NCBI GenBank assembly: GCA_015345905.1
Contig: JADDTR010000003.1
Coordinates: forward strand, 992,001 to 1,056,000
Direction of reading: 5' to 3'
Length of the DNA stretch: 64,000 nt
Source of the DNA: Aotearoamyces nothofagi
Taxonomy: Eukaryota > Ascomycota > Leotiomycetes > Leotiales > Tympanidaceae
In this document: positions 11,459-23,458 of the stretch, piece by piece
How the letters are laid out: the number at the start of each line of letters is the position of its first letter
Position numbering within the stretch: the stretch's first letter is position 1
Position numbers and translations under genes: made by a program
The notes under the pieces: model-generated
What the model was told of the DNA's origin: nothing
The model's database searches: none
The model's input: the letters and a program-made list of their open reading frames with translations, nothing else

Positions 11459-12120
11459 GGCTGCGGGGTAGATGAGTAGATAGACGCTTCTCAGCTCCGA
11501 TATGAATTATATCTGATATAAAAAACCCCACGATCTCCAACTACCGGGGCTGTCTTCTGCGCCGTGAGGGCCTGAGATGCTTTGCGACGCGGGGGTTCCG
11601 AATGCAGATCGGACAGGAGGAAAGAAGCTGGGTAGGGGAGGAAGGCGCTCTTTCTTGCATCGCGACGTTCGGGGTTGGAGAGCTGCCAGCCAGGCTGGAT
11701 AAGCTAGCTAAGCTAGGGACTGTACCTGTACCCGCGGCCTTATCGCGCGGGCCTTCGATTGCTTTCGCGGAGGCGCTTTGGTTTCTTGTCGCCGATCTCC
11801 GAGGTCGCCGATTAGGAGAGGCTGGAGACTCTGGGGTTGGAAGATAGAATTCAGATCTGGAATGGTTTTTTATTGGAGGGCATCTGGGGGTGTCGGGTAG
11901 GTTTGAAGGCTGGCATAGCCTGCTGGAGAGAGACAGGTTTAGATCTTATGGGGGGATTGGCTTTTGTTAACTTTTGTTTAACTTGGATATGTGAACCTGG
12001 CGTTTGGCTATGTCAAAAATAGCATTACATGCACGTAACGTGGCAAACACAAAGACCGTAGAAGAATAGGCACGATCACCAGGAGCGTCGAAGGAGTAGA
12101 ACATTCATCAATTCTAAAAG
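11459..12120. other. Intergenic spacer
   Basis: About 660 bases upstream of the microprotein gene and downstream of the fucosyltransferase-like gene. G-rich on the plus strand near 11400-11420 and 11890-11960. No gene supported; the plus-strand frames here lack motifs. Confidence 0.5.
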
Positions 12121-13503
12121 CTAAGGCCACATGCTAGCCGGAACGAAATCCATACTCCCTGTCGGGCCATAGAGCGTACTGAGCTGATCCACAAGCGTCT
12201 CTGCCCCCTCGAGATACCCATTTCCAGGCTTGCACAGGATATGCCTTCTGAGAGCAATATTCCAGGCAAAGCTGCTCTTGTCAATGCCGCCAAAACTGCT
12301 GCTTTTGAGCAGGACCTCATAGTCCACCAGGCCCTGCTGGTCCCATGTCAGTCTCGACAACTCTTCGAGTTCTGGCCCGGAGAGTAGGTCCTGCTTGGTC
12401 ACGACGGTTAGGTTGTGGGTTTCTGTGGCTTCGAGGCGGAATCTCTCGACGTCGGCTGGGGACTCTGATGATACATAGACTGTGCGGAGGCGGTTGGCTA
12501 CGGCTTGGTCTTTGTATACGGGAGCTTGTGTCGTGTAGCCTGGCCAGCCGCCTGCTGCTGCATCTGCTGCTGTACGGAGGTGCGCTCCAAAGAATGCGTG
12601 CTGGGTGATAGCAGCATCAGCTTTCAACCCCAACGAGTAGTTACGGGACAGGCTATATAACACCGTGGCTGCGAGCCTCAATATATCCGTACGGAATTTG
12701 AGTATGCGACCGAAATTCTGCTGGAAGGAAAGCGGATCATGGGAGATGGGAAATTGTAGCAGTGGTGTATGGAGCTGTACGAGAACTGGATGAGATGTGC
12801 CACGGATATAATCTGGGGTGCCTTTTTGAAGCCAGTCGTCAAACGAGCCACGCCATTCTTCCGGTTTGGCAAGAACCTTGCCGTAGACGAAGTCTTTTGA
12901 TAGGTCTTGTGGTAGGAGCATCAAGGGTTCGGCGGCTGATGGGACATTGTACAGATCATTGATGCTGCTATAAACTTTCATTTGTGGGCATAAGGCATGA
13001 AGGGTGTTCATAAAGTGCTCCCTGTCGAAGAAGTATGAGAAATCGACAATGTTGCCTGTAGTAAGAGAGGCGACATTATTTGGGTCTCTGGCCATGATTT
13101 TGGGAACGACAAAGGCACCTACGGAGTGTTAGCATACTTGTAACTTTAGTACAACAGAGCAGACTAACATACCTCCTGCTTCGATGGCATATCGTACACA
13201 ATTCAAGAACACGTTTCTGACATTGCCAATTCCACCTTGAGGTGCACCACAAGAGATGATAAGCCCTTTATTCCAAGTTGTATTCCGGCATAGGCTGCTT
13301 ATTGAATGGCCATCGAACGGATCGTCGATAGCTGTCTGCACAGCAGTCTCGATGAAAACTGCCTTTTCTCCATGTTTAACCTTTCGTAAGGCTGTATAGA
13401 CCTCTACATGCTGATATGACGACAGGTAGGAAATCACTGTAGCAATAGCAAGCAAAACAGTGCAGATTTTAATTAGCAGAGTAGACTTTCTTGCCAACGC
13501 CAT
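12121..13503 (-). CDS. GDP-fucose O-fucosyltransferase-like type II membrane protein
   Basis: Two exons, 13173-13503 and 12121-13118, with a 54-nt intron at 13119-13172 (GTATGT...TAG); 442 residues. A single hydrophobic segment at about residues 9-28 fits a Golgi signal anchor. The first exon ends with a sequence typical of fungal O-fucosyltransferase-like proteins (GGIGNVRNVFLNCVRYAIEAGG) and the joined frame continues VVPKIMARD. Later motifs include FGAHLRTAADA (the R of an HLR-type donor-binding loop) and VYVSSES. An alternative in-frame Met lies at 13578; 13503 is preferred because it places the anchor at the N-terminus. Fungi lack mammal-type O-fucosylation for the most part, so the true sugar donor and acceptor are unknown. 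Fairly sure of the fold, not of the reaction. Confidence 0.78.
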
Positions 13504-15005
13504 CGCCGTGATCTGAAGTCCTGAGATTATAACAAGAACATGGAGAGAGCCAGAGTTACGATGGCAATTCCACAACAACGAAGCAAAGGCAATATGGCCA
13601 TTCCATACTGTATTTTGCCTTGCGTGTCATCGTGCCAAGGTCTTGTTGGAGCGTCATTCTTATGCACGAATGTCTCAATTCCCCTTTTAATGGGATTTTC
13701 TCTGGCAATGCCATATCTAGATGACCATATAATTGTAGCCCATAGCGCAGGGGATCTACACAGTAGTGGTATTGCATTCGAGGTTCCGCAACCTAAAAGT
13801 CAAGAGATTGACTCCAGTTATTCATTATTGCTAGATGGTCCATTACACGTTATACAAGTACCTACCGCGAACCGTTCTATATGGCTTTGTCTGAGTTGCT
13901 TAGCTTAATAGGGAGTACTCTATTGGAACAGCCGCCAGCCGCAGTTGGAAATTTCAAAACCCTACCTTCTCGAATCTTTGCAAAGAAACTGCTTATGCGC
14001 TTGACTTTCTTGTAGTACGTTAGGTTGATTGTACCCGGGACTTTGTAGAGCTGCAGATCAGTTCAAAATAATGTGCGGCAAATTTATGTCGCTGGATTCA
14101 CAGGAGAATGGAAACTGGAACAGAACCGGAGCTGTGAAACCCGTAGTGGAACAATTGAAAATGCCGATGCTGAGACCTGGCTGAGAATCGGGGCTCGGAG
14201 GAAACACGCTCCGGAGCCAAGACCATGGTGTTTCATGCCTGTATAAATACCGTAGTCTTAAAGACCCCTTTAAGAATCCATCGCATTCCTCAGAGTGTTT
14301 CCCCCCTTCTTTTCTCCGTCACCTCTCTTGGAAGCCAAGTACACGATCCTTGCTTCGAGATAAGCCCTGTTTCTCACCGGGTTTCTAGTATGCGAATCTC
14401 GCGTAATCCTTCGAGATTACGATGATAAGTTCAGTAGGCCCCTGGGCAACTTTAAAGGGCTTAAACCGCCAGCAGATAGAATAATATATCCGTATAAAAG
14501 ATCTGTGTACCATTGATTGCCTCCTGCAACTTGAAATAAAGTAAACCGAGCACGGTTTCAGAGAGTTGTAGCCATCGGCGAGATTCTTTCTGATGTATCC
14601 CCTCCTGCATCGGAGTATAAGGTCACCGATCCCCAGGACAGGTGGTCTTCTAGCAAGAAAGGTAAAAAGGGAAAAAAAAGAGCGAGAGATACAGTGTTTC
14701 TCACATTATATAGTGAAGAGCACGGTCACCTACTCCAGTGCTAATCGAGATAGCTGCCTAGATGACTTTGAGTCCCTCTCCTTGCCGACTACCTTGTTGT
14801 AAAGTTCGAAATTTCGTCTCACTCCTTTTCGACCAATACTAGCATTCGGAGTCCATTCAAATAAAATTATGCTCTTTAACGTCTAATGCAGGGCACTTTC
14901 AACTACAAAAACCTCATGGCCTATAAACACCTTCCATGCGATGTAATTTCCATCCAACAAACCGACTCTATATATACCAGTTCCAAATCTCTACCCGCTA
15001 CCAAC
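13504..15005. other. Intergenic region
   Basis: About 1.5 kb between the fucosyltransferase-like gene and the 3' end of the MFS gene. I find no gene, repeat or RNA that I can support. The frames at 13540-13908 and 14593-14802 have no family signature. Confidence 0.5.
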
Positions 15006-16828
15006 TTATCCAGCAGCAAACGTACTCCTCTTCCTCAATGTCTCCCCGAATCTCCACAACAAAATCGGCCCCGGCCACCCCAACCCAATTGCAATAAAAG
15101 CCAACAAACTATTCCCCCACCCATAATGCAACTTAGTATACATATATGGCGCAAAAAGCGGGAATCCAAAGCCCGCCAAGCTCCTCAGCACCGACGCTGC
15201 CCCCATTGCACTGGCCGCATACCGCGTATAAGAATCTACGATATAAGTCTGGATACATTGGAACCCTATAATCATCCCCGCTGAGAAGATCACCGCCCCG
15301 ATATTGGGCAGTATCCAATGTGCGTGCGCCTGGCTTGTCCAGCCGTACAAGAAGAGTCCAATAGGCACTAAAAGTGCGCCAGGAATCATGAGCGGGACTC
15401 TAAACTCGGGCTTTCCGACTCTGCTATTAAATTAGCTCTGTGAATTCTAGAAAAATATAAAGGGAGCTGGGAGCTTTGGAGCGGTCTTGACTCCCAAGAG
15501 GGCTCCTATGCTCTCCGCTCTCATATAAAAAGATATCAAAATTAGGATGAGAATAAGCCTTACCCATTATTTCGCCTTTTGAGAGCGCGGTAGATCTTGT
15601 CTTGACACGGGGCGCAGACTTGGGTTCCGAATAAGCAACCAATGCCGATGGAGATATAATTCAGGCCTCCTATGCCGACGGATTCGTGGTATTGGCCTTC
15701 CCACAGCTTAGGAAAGGTTGAGATGACCAGGTACGAGAGGCCATAAAGGTAGGCCATGTAGACTGCTAGGACTTGGATTATTACCTGGCTGCCGAGGAGC
15801 CTGAAGGGACGGATTATGGAGATAAGGAGGGTTTTGCCGAAGGTGCGGTCTAGACGGTCGAATTCGGTGTGGAGGGCTTCGTTGCCGGTTTCTTTGATCA
15901 GCTTCTTCTTTTTACGGTGGAGGAGGACGGGAGGGTAGGTTTCTTGGAGGAAGAAGAGGCCGGAGAATTGGATTAGGCCGTCTGCTATTGTAGTTGCATA
16001 GAAGACCCAGCGCCAAGTGGTGTTTTCGGTGATGAAGCCTCCCGCAATGGGGCCTACGGCTGGTCCAAGGAGAGGTGCGAGACTATAGATGCTCATTGCT
16101 TTTCCACGCTCTTCAGCCGTGAAGACATCACTCAGAACTCCTCCTCCTAATGCTAGGGGAGCACTACCCCCTAAACCAGAGAGAAACCGGAAGGCTATCA
16201 ATTGGCCTTTTGTCTGAGCGAGACCACAGCCTAGGTTAAAGAAGAGGTAGAGAAGATTGCTTGTTTGAAGAACAATGACTCTGCCATAAATTTCAGATAG
16301 TGGTCCGAGGAAGAGCGGCCCAATTGCGTAGGCCAATATGAATACAGAAAGGGCCAACGACAGTTCGACTTCGTCTGCGATGTGAAATTCACTTGCGATT
16401 GCTGTGAGTGCGGGCGCAACTATGGATGAAGACAGAGGGGAGATTAAAGTGAAGGATGAGACTGTAAGTTCTTAGTTTTACTATCTAGCAAAGGAAACAG
16501 CACACTTACTAACGAAAGTCGCGGCCCATTTCTGCTGCCATCTCCAGTTCTTGGGGTTTTGGGGGTCGTCTGGTCCATCCCATGTCACTAGATTTGGATC
16601 ACTTGCACTCCTCCCACTCTTCGATGTTCTGGATTTCACCAAATTTGGTCCAGCTTCCACGTCTCTTTGATCTTCAATGCCATCTCCCACTTCTGGCACA
16701 ATCTCATTGCTTGGTCCATCTAGATCCTCCATGTTTTGCGTGTCCTTCTCGGTGAGATCCGTCCCGTCGCTGCTGCCCTCGTCGTGTTCAACCGCCTCTT
16801 CATGCTCTTCGTGATATCTATCTGCCAT
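15006..16828 (-). CDS. MFS transporter, DHA1 (drug/polyamine) type
   Basis: Three exons, 16510-16828, 15564-16461 and 15006-15420, joined in phases 1 and 2; 543 residues. A hydrophilic acidic N-terminus of about 90 residues ends in the subfamily motif DGPDDPQNPKNWRWQQKW, which precedes TM1 in Tpo1/Flr1-like exporters. The expected features of the DHA1 12-TM family follow: LSEIYGR (loop 2-3, motif A equivalent), RFLSGLGGSAPLALGGG (TM4), and LLGPAVGPIAGGFITENTTWRWVF (TM5, motif C, the antiporter signature). A charged central loop (HRKKKKLIKE) separates the halves. These exporters expel toxic compounds or polyamines using the proton gradient at the plasma membrane. It is divergently transcribed from a Zn2Cys6 regulator 793 bases away, which may control it. 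Confidence 0.9.
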
Positions 16829-17621
16829 GCTTCAAACTTGAATAGCAATGCAGTTCGGTGTGCGCGTAAGGCTCGAAAGTGGTGTTTCTCTGAAAAGCAA
16901 AGAGGCAAAAAGGCTTTATCAATGACGTTCATAACAGAAATTGTACTACCTGGATTCAAGCCAAAGAATATATAGCTCCTGAGAAGTCTCCATAGGAAGT
17001 AACGGAACTCCGCCACCGGCGTATAACCAGCAGACGCCGTAATGTGGTGGGAAGTCAAGGGAGACAGACGGGACTTGAAAAGAAGAAGCTGCCGACCAAC
17101 CGTTTGCGTTTGCCATCTTGAAGACGGCCCAATTGCACAGCTGAGCCCTCGGACGGCAAACCGGCGCCAGAGCAAGAAGACGGGGAAGATTTGGACATAC
17201 TTGAGAATGGAAGTAATGGCCGTGCCAGTTGTGCTGGCCTAGGTCTCTCAGAGAGTGGACATTCGCTGGCGCTCTGTCTGCTACGCAAGCGCGGTCCGAA
17301 CCGATCCGTACCCGCCTAGAGAGCAGGTATTCTCAGACGGCCTTGCCTTATAAATGGGGGGGATTCTCGCCCATAACGGGGTAGCTCCTCGTAGCGTCTC
17401 GAATCCTATAGGATGGCCGTTTGCTTTGTCAGCGACACGGAATTCCGTGTCCGCTCCCTCCCCCGACTCTTCCCCATATACCTCCACAGAATACCCCGAG
17501 CAAAGAGACCCAAACATCATCGCCCTCGAAAACAGCCGCTGAGCACCTCAAGAATTCTTCGTGTCCTTGTCCGTTTGACTCACCATCGCAGCAGGTGCGT
17601 CCCAGTAGAGTCCGGAGCCCG
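16829..17621. promoter_or_regulatory. Shared divergent promoter region, MFS gene / Zn2Cys6 regulator
   Basis: About 790 bases between two divergent starts. It should contain both promoters. Short CGG-containing stretches occur, but I did not find a clear inverted CGG-N-CCG site that I would defend. Confidence 0.4.
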
Positions 17622-19689
17622 ATGGCTGATGGAGGCCGAGCTCGCGAACCAAAGGCCTGTCGGGCCTGTGCCAATGCGAAAGTGCGATGCGAGCCTGGCA
17701 GCAATGATGGGATTTGCAAGCGGTACTTACCTCGGCGTTCTCTACAAATGCATATGGTTGTAGCATGCTGATGAGAGAGGTAGGTGTCGGCGGCTCAGCC
17801 GACAGTGCACAATGCAGACGCCTGGCGCACACAAGCGCAAGGTGCAGAAGTTGTATGTGCTGCATACTCCAAATGCAATCTCTATTTCCTTTACTCTACC
17901 CTATGGGGTGGAAGGTGTGCATAGAAGCGCAAGGCTGATGTGTGGGCCTCTATTTCTACAGAGACGTCGCCAGGCTTGAGCAAAAGCTTGACAGCATAGC
18001 TGCTACCCTCGCAGCTTCACAGCGGCCCCCCGACAATGCAAATTCTGAAAATGAAAGTCCGAGAAAAGGCCAAAGCTCGTCTGCGCTACCCATATCTCCA
18101 GGCGAGCAGGTCTTGCCGAATGAAGACGAGGCCCAGTCGATGCTGGACTTCTTCCGCTCCCATATGGCGCCGCAGTTTCCTTTCGTCGTAATTCCAACCG
18201 ACACAACTGCAGCTATGTTACGGAAGGAGAAGCCGTTTCTTCACCTTACTGTCATGATGGTCTCCTTTCAAAGCGACACATCGCGGCAGCTGTTCCTGAG
18301 TACTAAAGCCAAAAAGTATCTCAGCGAGTCGATAATCATGCGATCAGAGAAGAGTCTCGATCTTTTGCAAGGCCTCCTGGTATGCTTAGGATGGTTCGTG
18401 GTTGACTCCCAAAGCTTCACGGGGAACTTTAAGACGAACAGGCTGGATCAAAATTCTAACTCTGCTTAGGCACCATTTGCAAGTACAGTACGACCATCAG
18501 TTATCCATTGTTATGCACCTGATGTTAGCAATGGTTATCGAGCTGGGCCTTAACAAACCCTCAAGTGCATACAGCAATTCCAAGCCTACGTTCGGCTATT
18601 TGCGCAGAGCATCGAGGAACCGGCAATTACCAGCCGACCGGACTCTCGAAGAAAGAAGAGCATTTCTTGGTTGCTTTTATGTGACTTCAATGTATATACC
18701 CACGTTACGCTCCTGTATCTTTACCAAAGAAAACCCGGGCTAATACTAAATTCTTTTCAGAGTTTCCATGTGCCAAAAGGACATGGACCCCCTAAGATAC
18801 ACAGACTACACCGACGAGTGCTGTCGAGTTATCGCAGAAACCGCTGAGTACAGCACAGACCAGTATCTTGCTAGCTTGGTGCGGATGCACCGAATGACAG
18901 ATCGAATCGGCCGTATGCTCTTATACGACGAGAGCGATCCTCCGGGGACGAGCCTGTCAGCTCCTCTAGGAATGTGTATACGGCTAATAGAAAGCGAGCT
19001 ACAAGAGCTGAAATCCTCACTCTCCCTCGGCAGCTTCGAAGACAGTAAGTTTCATCTGGTCCACCTTCTTGCAAATTAGCTTTACGCGAAGTCTCAGTGT
19101 GCAAACAGCGTGTCTTCTAATCCACTACCACACCCTCGAGATATGGCTCTACGAAGTTGCCCTTGTCGACAACATCCCCGCTGCACGCTATAGGACCTAT
19201 ACAACTACTCGACTCAACCTTCTATTCTCCTGCCTTACTTCCACCGATTCCTTCTTCAAGACCCTCTATAGCCTCCCGGCCCAAAACTTCATCACCCTAC
19301 CCTATTTCATCTATGCGCAATTTGGACACGCCACGGCAGTCCTCTCCAAGCTCCTGCTGTTTAACGACGGGAACTGGGACCGTGAATATGTAGCTTCTGT
19401 GCTGGACTTCTCCACTGTCATTGACAACATGATCGCCAAGGTGGAAGCCGACATACGACCGCCCCTTTGCCCAACCGACATGGTTAGGTTTCTAATACCG
19501 AGATTGCGCGTCCTGAAAGAACTCCACGACATGTTGTGCAAAGCTCAGAGCGAGAGAGAAAGAGAGAAGCTCTTGCCGAATTATGTTGATGTGAGTTCGC
19601 TTGCTAATGAACAGCTTCCGGACATGTTTTTGGATACGGCTTTTCAGTTTCCCAATGATGGCTCCTGGGAGGATTTCGTATCAAGCTAA
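17622..19689 (+). CDS. Zn2Cys6 transcription factor with fungal-specific regulatory domain
   Basis: Proposed exons 17622-17722, 17799-17852, 17962-18393, 18470-18691, 18761-19044 and 19109-19689; about 557 residues. The N-terminus has four zinc-cluster cysteines (CRACANAKVRC, then GICKR), followed after an intron by CTMQTPGAHKRKVQ, the usual linker, and a coiled-coil start VARLEQKLDSIAATL. The remaining exons give a fungal regulatory middle domain (ADRTLEERRAFLGCFYVTS, SMCQKDMDPLRYTDYTDECC). Intron 5 uses the third AG (19107-19108), the only one that restores frame. Problem: the conventional join yields only five of six zinc cysteines; a candidate piece holding the missing Cys lies at 17759-17779 but is not flanked by normal splice sites. 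So the DNA-binding domain may be misspliced, use tiny introns, or be decaying. Possible regulator of the divergent MFS exporter. Confidence 0.72.
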
Positions 19690-20846
19690 GCATCTATGAC
19701 CTACATTTTACTATACCGCTACCCTCCTTCAACCTACAGTATAAGCTCTTTTTAGGCCCCCTCAGACCTCAAATGGGACCTCAAGCTATCCCCTTGACTA
19801 AGCGCCACTGCATTTACCTCACCGAACTGGCAGTGGTGCTTGCGTCGGTGTGACGACAAGGAGAGGGGCTGAGCTGAGTTGAGTTTTTGCTCGTATCTCT
19901 GCCAATATAAAGAGACCTAGAGGGATGATGGTCATTGGCAGACAATCGTGAGCATCGAATCCAGAGTGGGAGATCGAGGATTCAGGCTCCAAACAGGCCG
20001 TGCTATAAAGGTTTCCGGCTGCAGCACGACTCTTATAGACGTCGAAAGCAGCGGCGGGCCTATGTATACACCTTGCCGGACCGGGGGGCCGCCAAACTCA
20101 AGGGGGCCGAGCAGCAGAACTGAGATTATAGTAGTAACAACAGGTTCCAGTGGTTGGGATATATAATGTACCATAAGGTGTATATATACGATGCTTGAGA
20201 TATACCATCCGCACTGGCACTGTACAGGATAGCTTGAAGGGTAAAATAAGCGATACATGCATACGGCCAGTGTACACCAGCCAGGAGTAGTATCTGAGGC
20301 CCTTAGGAGGTAGCTACCTTGTTAGCACAAGGGCCCAGTATACTGTCGGTCAGTGGCCAGTTGAAAGCTAGTAGGTACAAAGCTACAGTACTGCAAGGAG
20401 AGAGGCTAGAGTTTCGGATTAGCTTGAGCCTTGGATCTCTAGTATGAATTGATACACGTGACGTCCTGTGGATGGCCACCCTGCTCGGCTGCAAGCACAT
20501 GATCTAGCGCTCCGCTCCCGCCGACTGAGATTTCTCTGGGGACCATCTGTAATGGATCATCTATAGACTCCTTCTTAAAGTAAGGTAAGGTAGGGCAGCG
20601 TTAGCTGTGACCCTCGGCTGTGGCCAGGCCAGGCCCCTTCGCCTGAGGTATGTAGTATCTCTCGGCTGTTCCACGCTGAGAGCTGCAAAGGAGCCAGAGT
20701 AATGCGTCACCCCCAACCGTTGGGCGAGCAAGGCAGTACGAGTTCTCAATTGATTTGTGACTAGTCACAACACACACCCTTTCGCGCGCACAGAGGAGGG
20801 CCAGCGACAAAGCGACGGTGGCTTGTTGCAAAGCCGATGTCATCTG

Positions 20847-20874
20847 GGCTGGCTGGCTGGCTGGCTGGCTGGCT
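20847..20874. repeat. (GGCT)n microsatellite
   Basis: About seven tandem copies of GGCT. The same tetramer reappears in the 29.2-29.6 kb repeat cluster. Confidence 0.85.
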
Positions 20875-21296
20875 GTACTCGCAAAGACAGACACCTCACA
20901 CGAACCCCCCTCCCCCCCTCCCTTGCCAGCTCTCCATTTGGCGAGCCCGACGCGTTTTTTTTTTTCGCGTTTTCCCTGCAGGGGGGGCGCTTGGACGCGG
21001 ATCGAGGGGGGTTTTCTGCAGCCCGACGCTGCGAAAACTTTCCGGCGGTGAAATGGTTGCGCACTTGTGGTTCTTCTGGGTTGTTGCCGTGCGCTGGAGA
21101 GGAGAGGGGAGGAGAGCAGAGGAGATGATATAGGGCATCGCCGTGCGATGCGAGGAAAGCCGACTGAGGGGGAGCGACTTGATCGGTCGACGCAAACACC
21201 GGATGCGCATGCACGCACGCACGCACGCACGAACTCGACGCGGGCGCGTATCGCGTAAGACGCGTCGCGCCTTTTCGCATCTAAGCGACGACAGAG

Positions 21297-21366
21297 AGGA
21301 GAGCAGAGCAGAGCAGAGCAGAGAGGGAGAGCAGAGCAGAGCAGAGCCTGCCTGCCTGCCTGCCTG
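21297..21366. repeat. GAGCA and CCTG tandem repeats
   Basis: Runs of GAGCA (two blocks, interrupted by AGAGGGA) passing directly into four to five copies of CTGC. Confidence 0.8.
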
Positions 21367-21723
21367 AGGGTCAATCCGCAACCCTACACCGCCAGCACCC
21401 AAAGGCCCTGGCCGCAGCTCAGCAGTCAGTGGCCTCCGTCGGCCACCGTCCGCACCGCACAGGACACGAGACTCGGCGGCAGAGGCAGAGGCCGAGGCAG
21501 AGGCAGAGCTGTCTCTCTCTGGGCGCTGCTGTCTCTGCGCCCCGAAGCTTGTGTGCTTCAAGGTACTGTACACTGCCAGACCGTCGCCTGGTGGGGTCCA
21601 GCGCTGCGTTGCAGGGCGTCATAGGCCCTGGATCGGGCTGGGCCAGTGGAGTAGTCCAGCAGCCCAGCAGCCCAGCGCACTGCACCGCACTGCACTGCGC
21701 TGCGCTGCAGACTCCACTCCCCA

Positions 21724-21768
21724 CCCTCTCTCCCTCTCCCTCTCCCTCTCCCTCTCCCTCTCTCCACT
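21724..21768. repeat. (CTCTCC)n polypyrimidine tract
   Basis: Pure C/T hexamer repeat on the plus strand of about 45 bases. Such mirror-symmetric tracts can form triplex DNA. Confidence 0.85.
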
Positions 21769-21777
21769 TGGCCCAGC

Positions 21778-21898
21778 ACCTTTGTTAGCACCTGCGCCAG
21801 CACCCGTATTAGCACCTGTCCTGTACAGACATTCCCGTATTAGCACCAGCACCAGCACCTGCACCAGCACCAGCACCTGCACCAGCGCCATCACAGGC
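21778..21898. repeat. Short-period tandem repeat based on AGCACC
   Basis: Irregular array of TTAGCACCTG / CCAGCACC units over about 120 bases, followed by three copies of a 12-base unit (GTAGGCTGTCCC) at about 21914-21950. Confidence 0.75.
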
Positions 21899-22025
21899 AC
21901 CGCCATCTCGCCCGTAGGCTGTCCCGTAGGCTGTCCCGTAGGCTGTTCCCTCGCTGTCCCGGCCCCGCGCAGCATGCCGCCCAGGGACGCATCGCCCAAT
22001 GCCACGCCCAGTCACCTGTATGTCG

Positions 22026-22073
22026 TATCTTCCTGTATCTGTATCTGTATCTGTATCTGTCTGTCTGTCTGTC
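22026..22073. repeat. (TGTATC)n and (TGTC)n microsatellite
   Basis: Four to five TGTATC copies followed by TGTC copies. A GGACA repeat follows at about 22118-22140. Confidence 0.8.
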
Positions 22074-23458
22074 TCTTCGTATCGACAGCTCTCCCAGACG
22101 CCGGTGCGTACAGACGGACAGGACAGGACAGGACAGGACATGCCCGCACGGCACCGCAGCCACGCTTGCCCGCCCGGGATCCGCAGCGCATCGACGCGCC
22201 CGGCGCACGAACGACGAGCGAACAAGCCTTGCATAACCCTCTCCGGGCCTGCCTACCGTGCCTACCGTGCCTACCCAGCGCCTGCCCAGTGCCTGCCTGC
22301 CCCAGTGCCACCCTGCCCAGTGCCGTCCTACTCTGCCCTGCCCTGCCCTGCTCTACCCTGAGACAGACAGCCTGGACAGCCTGGACAGCCCTCGACAGCC
22401 CGGACTGCCTGGCCCGCCCTGCCCAACCTTGCCAACTCGGTACACGCCATTGCCGGCCCCAAACTGCTGCACCAATCCCGTCCCCTCGCTGCACCGTGCG
22501 CCCTGCCCTCATTCGCTGCTTCGCCGCGTCGCTGTCTCTGATCTGGACACCTGCATTCCTCAACTCCCCACGCCCGCTCTCTCTCCTCGCTCGTTGTCTC
22601 TCATACGGCGGAAACCGTCCAACGCTCTTTCAACCTCTTTCGTGCTTTCTCTTCATTCCTTCCTTCTTCCATTCCTGTCGTCGCTGAACGAACGCTGCAC
22701 GAACGCTGAACGAACGCATCCCCGAAATCTCGACGCGCCGTCAACACTGCGCAGCCCTTCGCGAGTCAGGTCGAGCCCGCCAGGACGCATCGTGGCAATT
22801 CTCCGGCCGAAGCGCATCACGGCTCGAAGGACGACGCCGTGCCAGTCCTTCTACAGCATATCGAGAAGGCTCTCGTCGACGAGGGCCCTCTGTGCCTGCG
22901 GCTCCGTCGTCGACCATCTTCTTGTCGCGACGTCGGTTCCGTCGATTCCACCCTCTTCCCGCTCGCCTGCCGGCTGCACGCACTCTCGAGATACGAATAA
23001 CGACGTTGGCCATCTCTCCATAACATGCTGTGAGCTGCGGACACTTCAGCATTCCTGTCGCTGTTTCGGATCGGTAGTGGCTACAGCATCACAAATAGAT
23101 AAATCGTCTCCCCGCGACCAACCCAACTAGGTCGCATTCCAGGCGGTTTCACCGGACCGCGCACGACCTCACAACATCACCGGCGGCGCAAAAGGCAATA
23201 CGAGTGCTCTTGCTCTTAAAGAATAATTCTACAACAAAGACTTCGACGGCTGGTCTGGCGTTGCGTGTGCCATTAATTCAATTCTTCGAATTCACTTCAT
23301 CCTTAGTACGCGTCTGTCAATAGGACTGCTCTTTGTACCACAAATTCTGTGTTTCAAGTTTACATTCTACATTCTACAAGAGCTCCTTGCTTACACTAGC
23401 CATCGACGGGCTCTTTACGCGCCGTTATACCAAAACGTCGGCTTCCACTGAGCTCAAA

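Larger units (their letters stand above)
19690..23458. other. 3.8-kb spacer with long microsatellite-rich leader
   Basis: No gene supported. From about 20800 to 22700 it is a chain of simple repeats and short tandem motifs (see separate entries), mostly pyrimidine-rich on the plus strand. From about 22700 to 23458 the composition becomes ordinary and likely forms the 5' UTR of the downstream gene. A 378-codon open frame at 21551-22687 is Pro/Ser/Ala/Cys-rich and arises from the repeats, with overlapping open frames on the other strand. Confidence 0.55.

Noticed and set aside
13540-13908. 122-codon plus-strand frame overlapping the fucosyltransferase-like upstream region
   Set aside because: No motif; likely chance.
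21200-22300. Possible CRISPR-like array
   Set aside because: The repeats are direct simple-sequence runs with no constant repeat separated by unique spacers, and the genome is fungal.
21551-22687. 378-codon open frame
   Set aside because: Composition follows the microsatellites (Pro, Ser, Cys, Ala runs) and several other frames on both strands are equally open.
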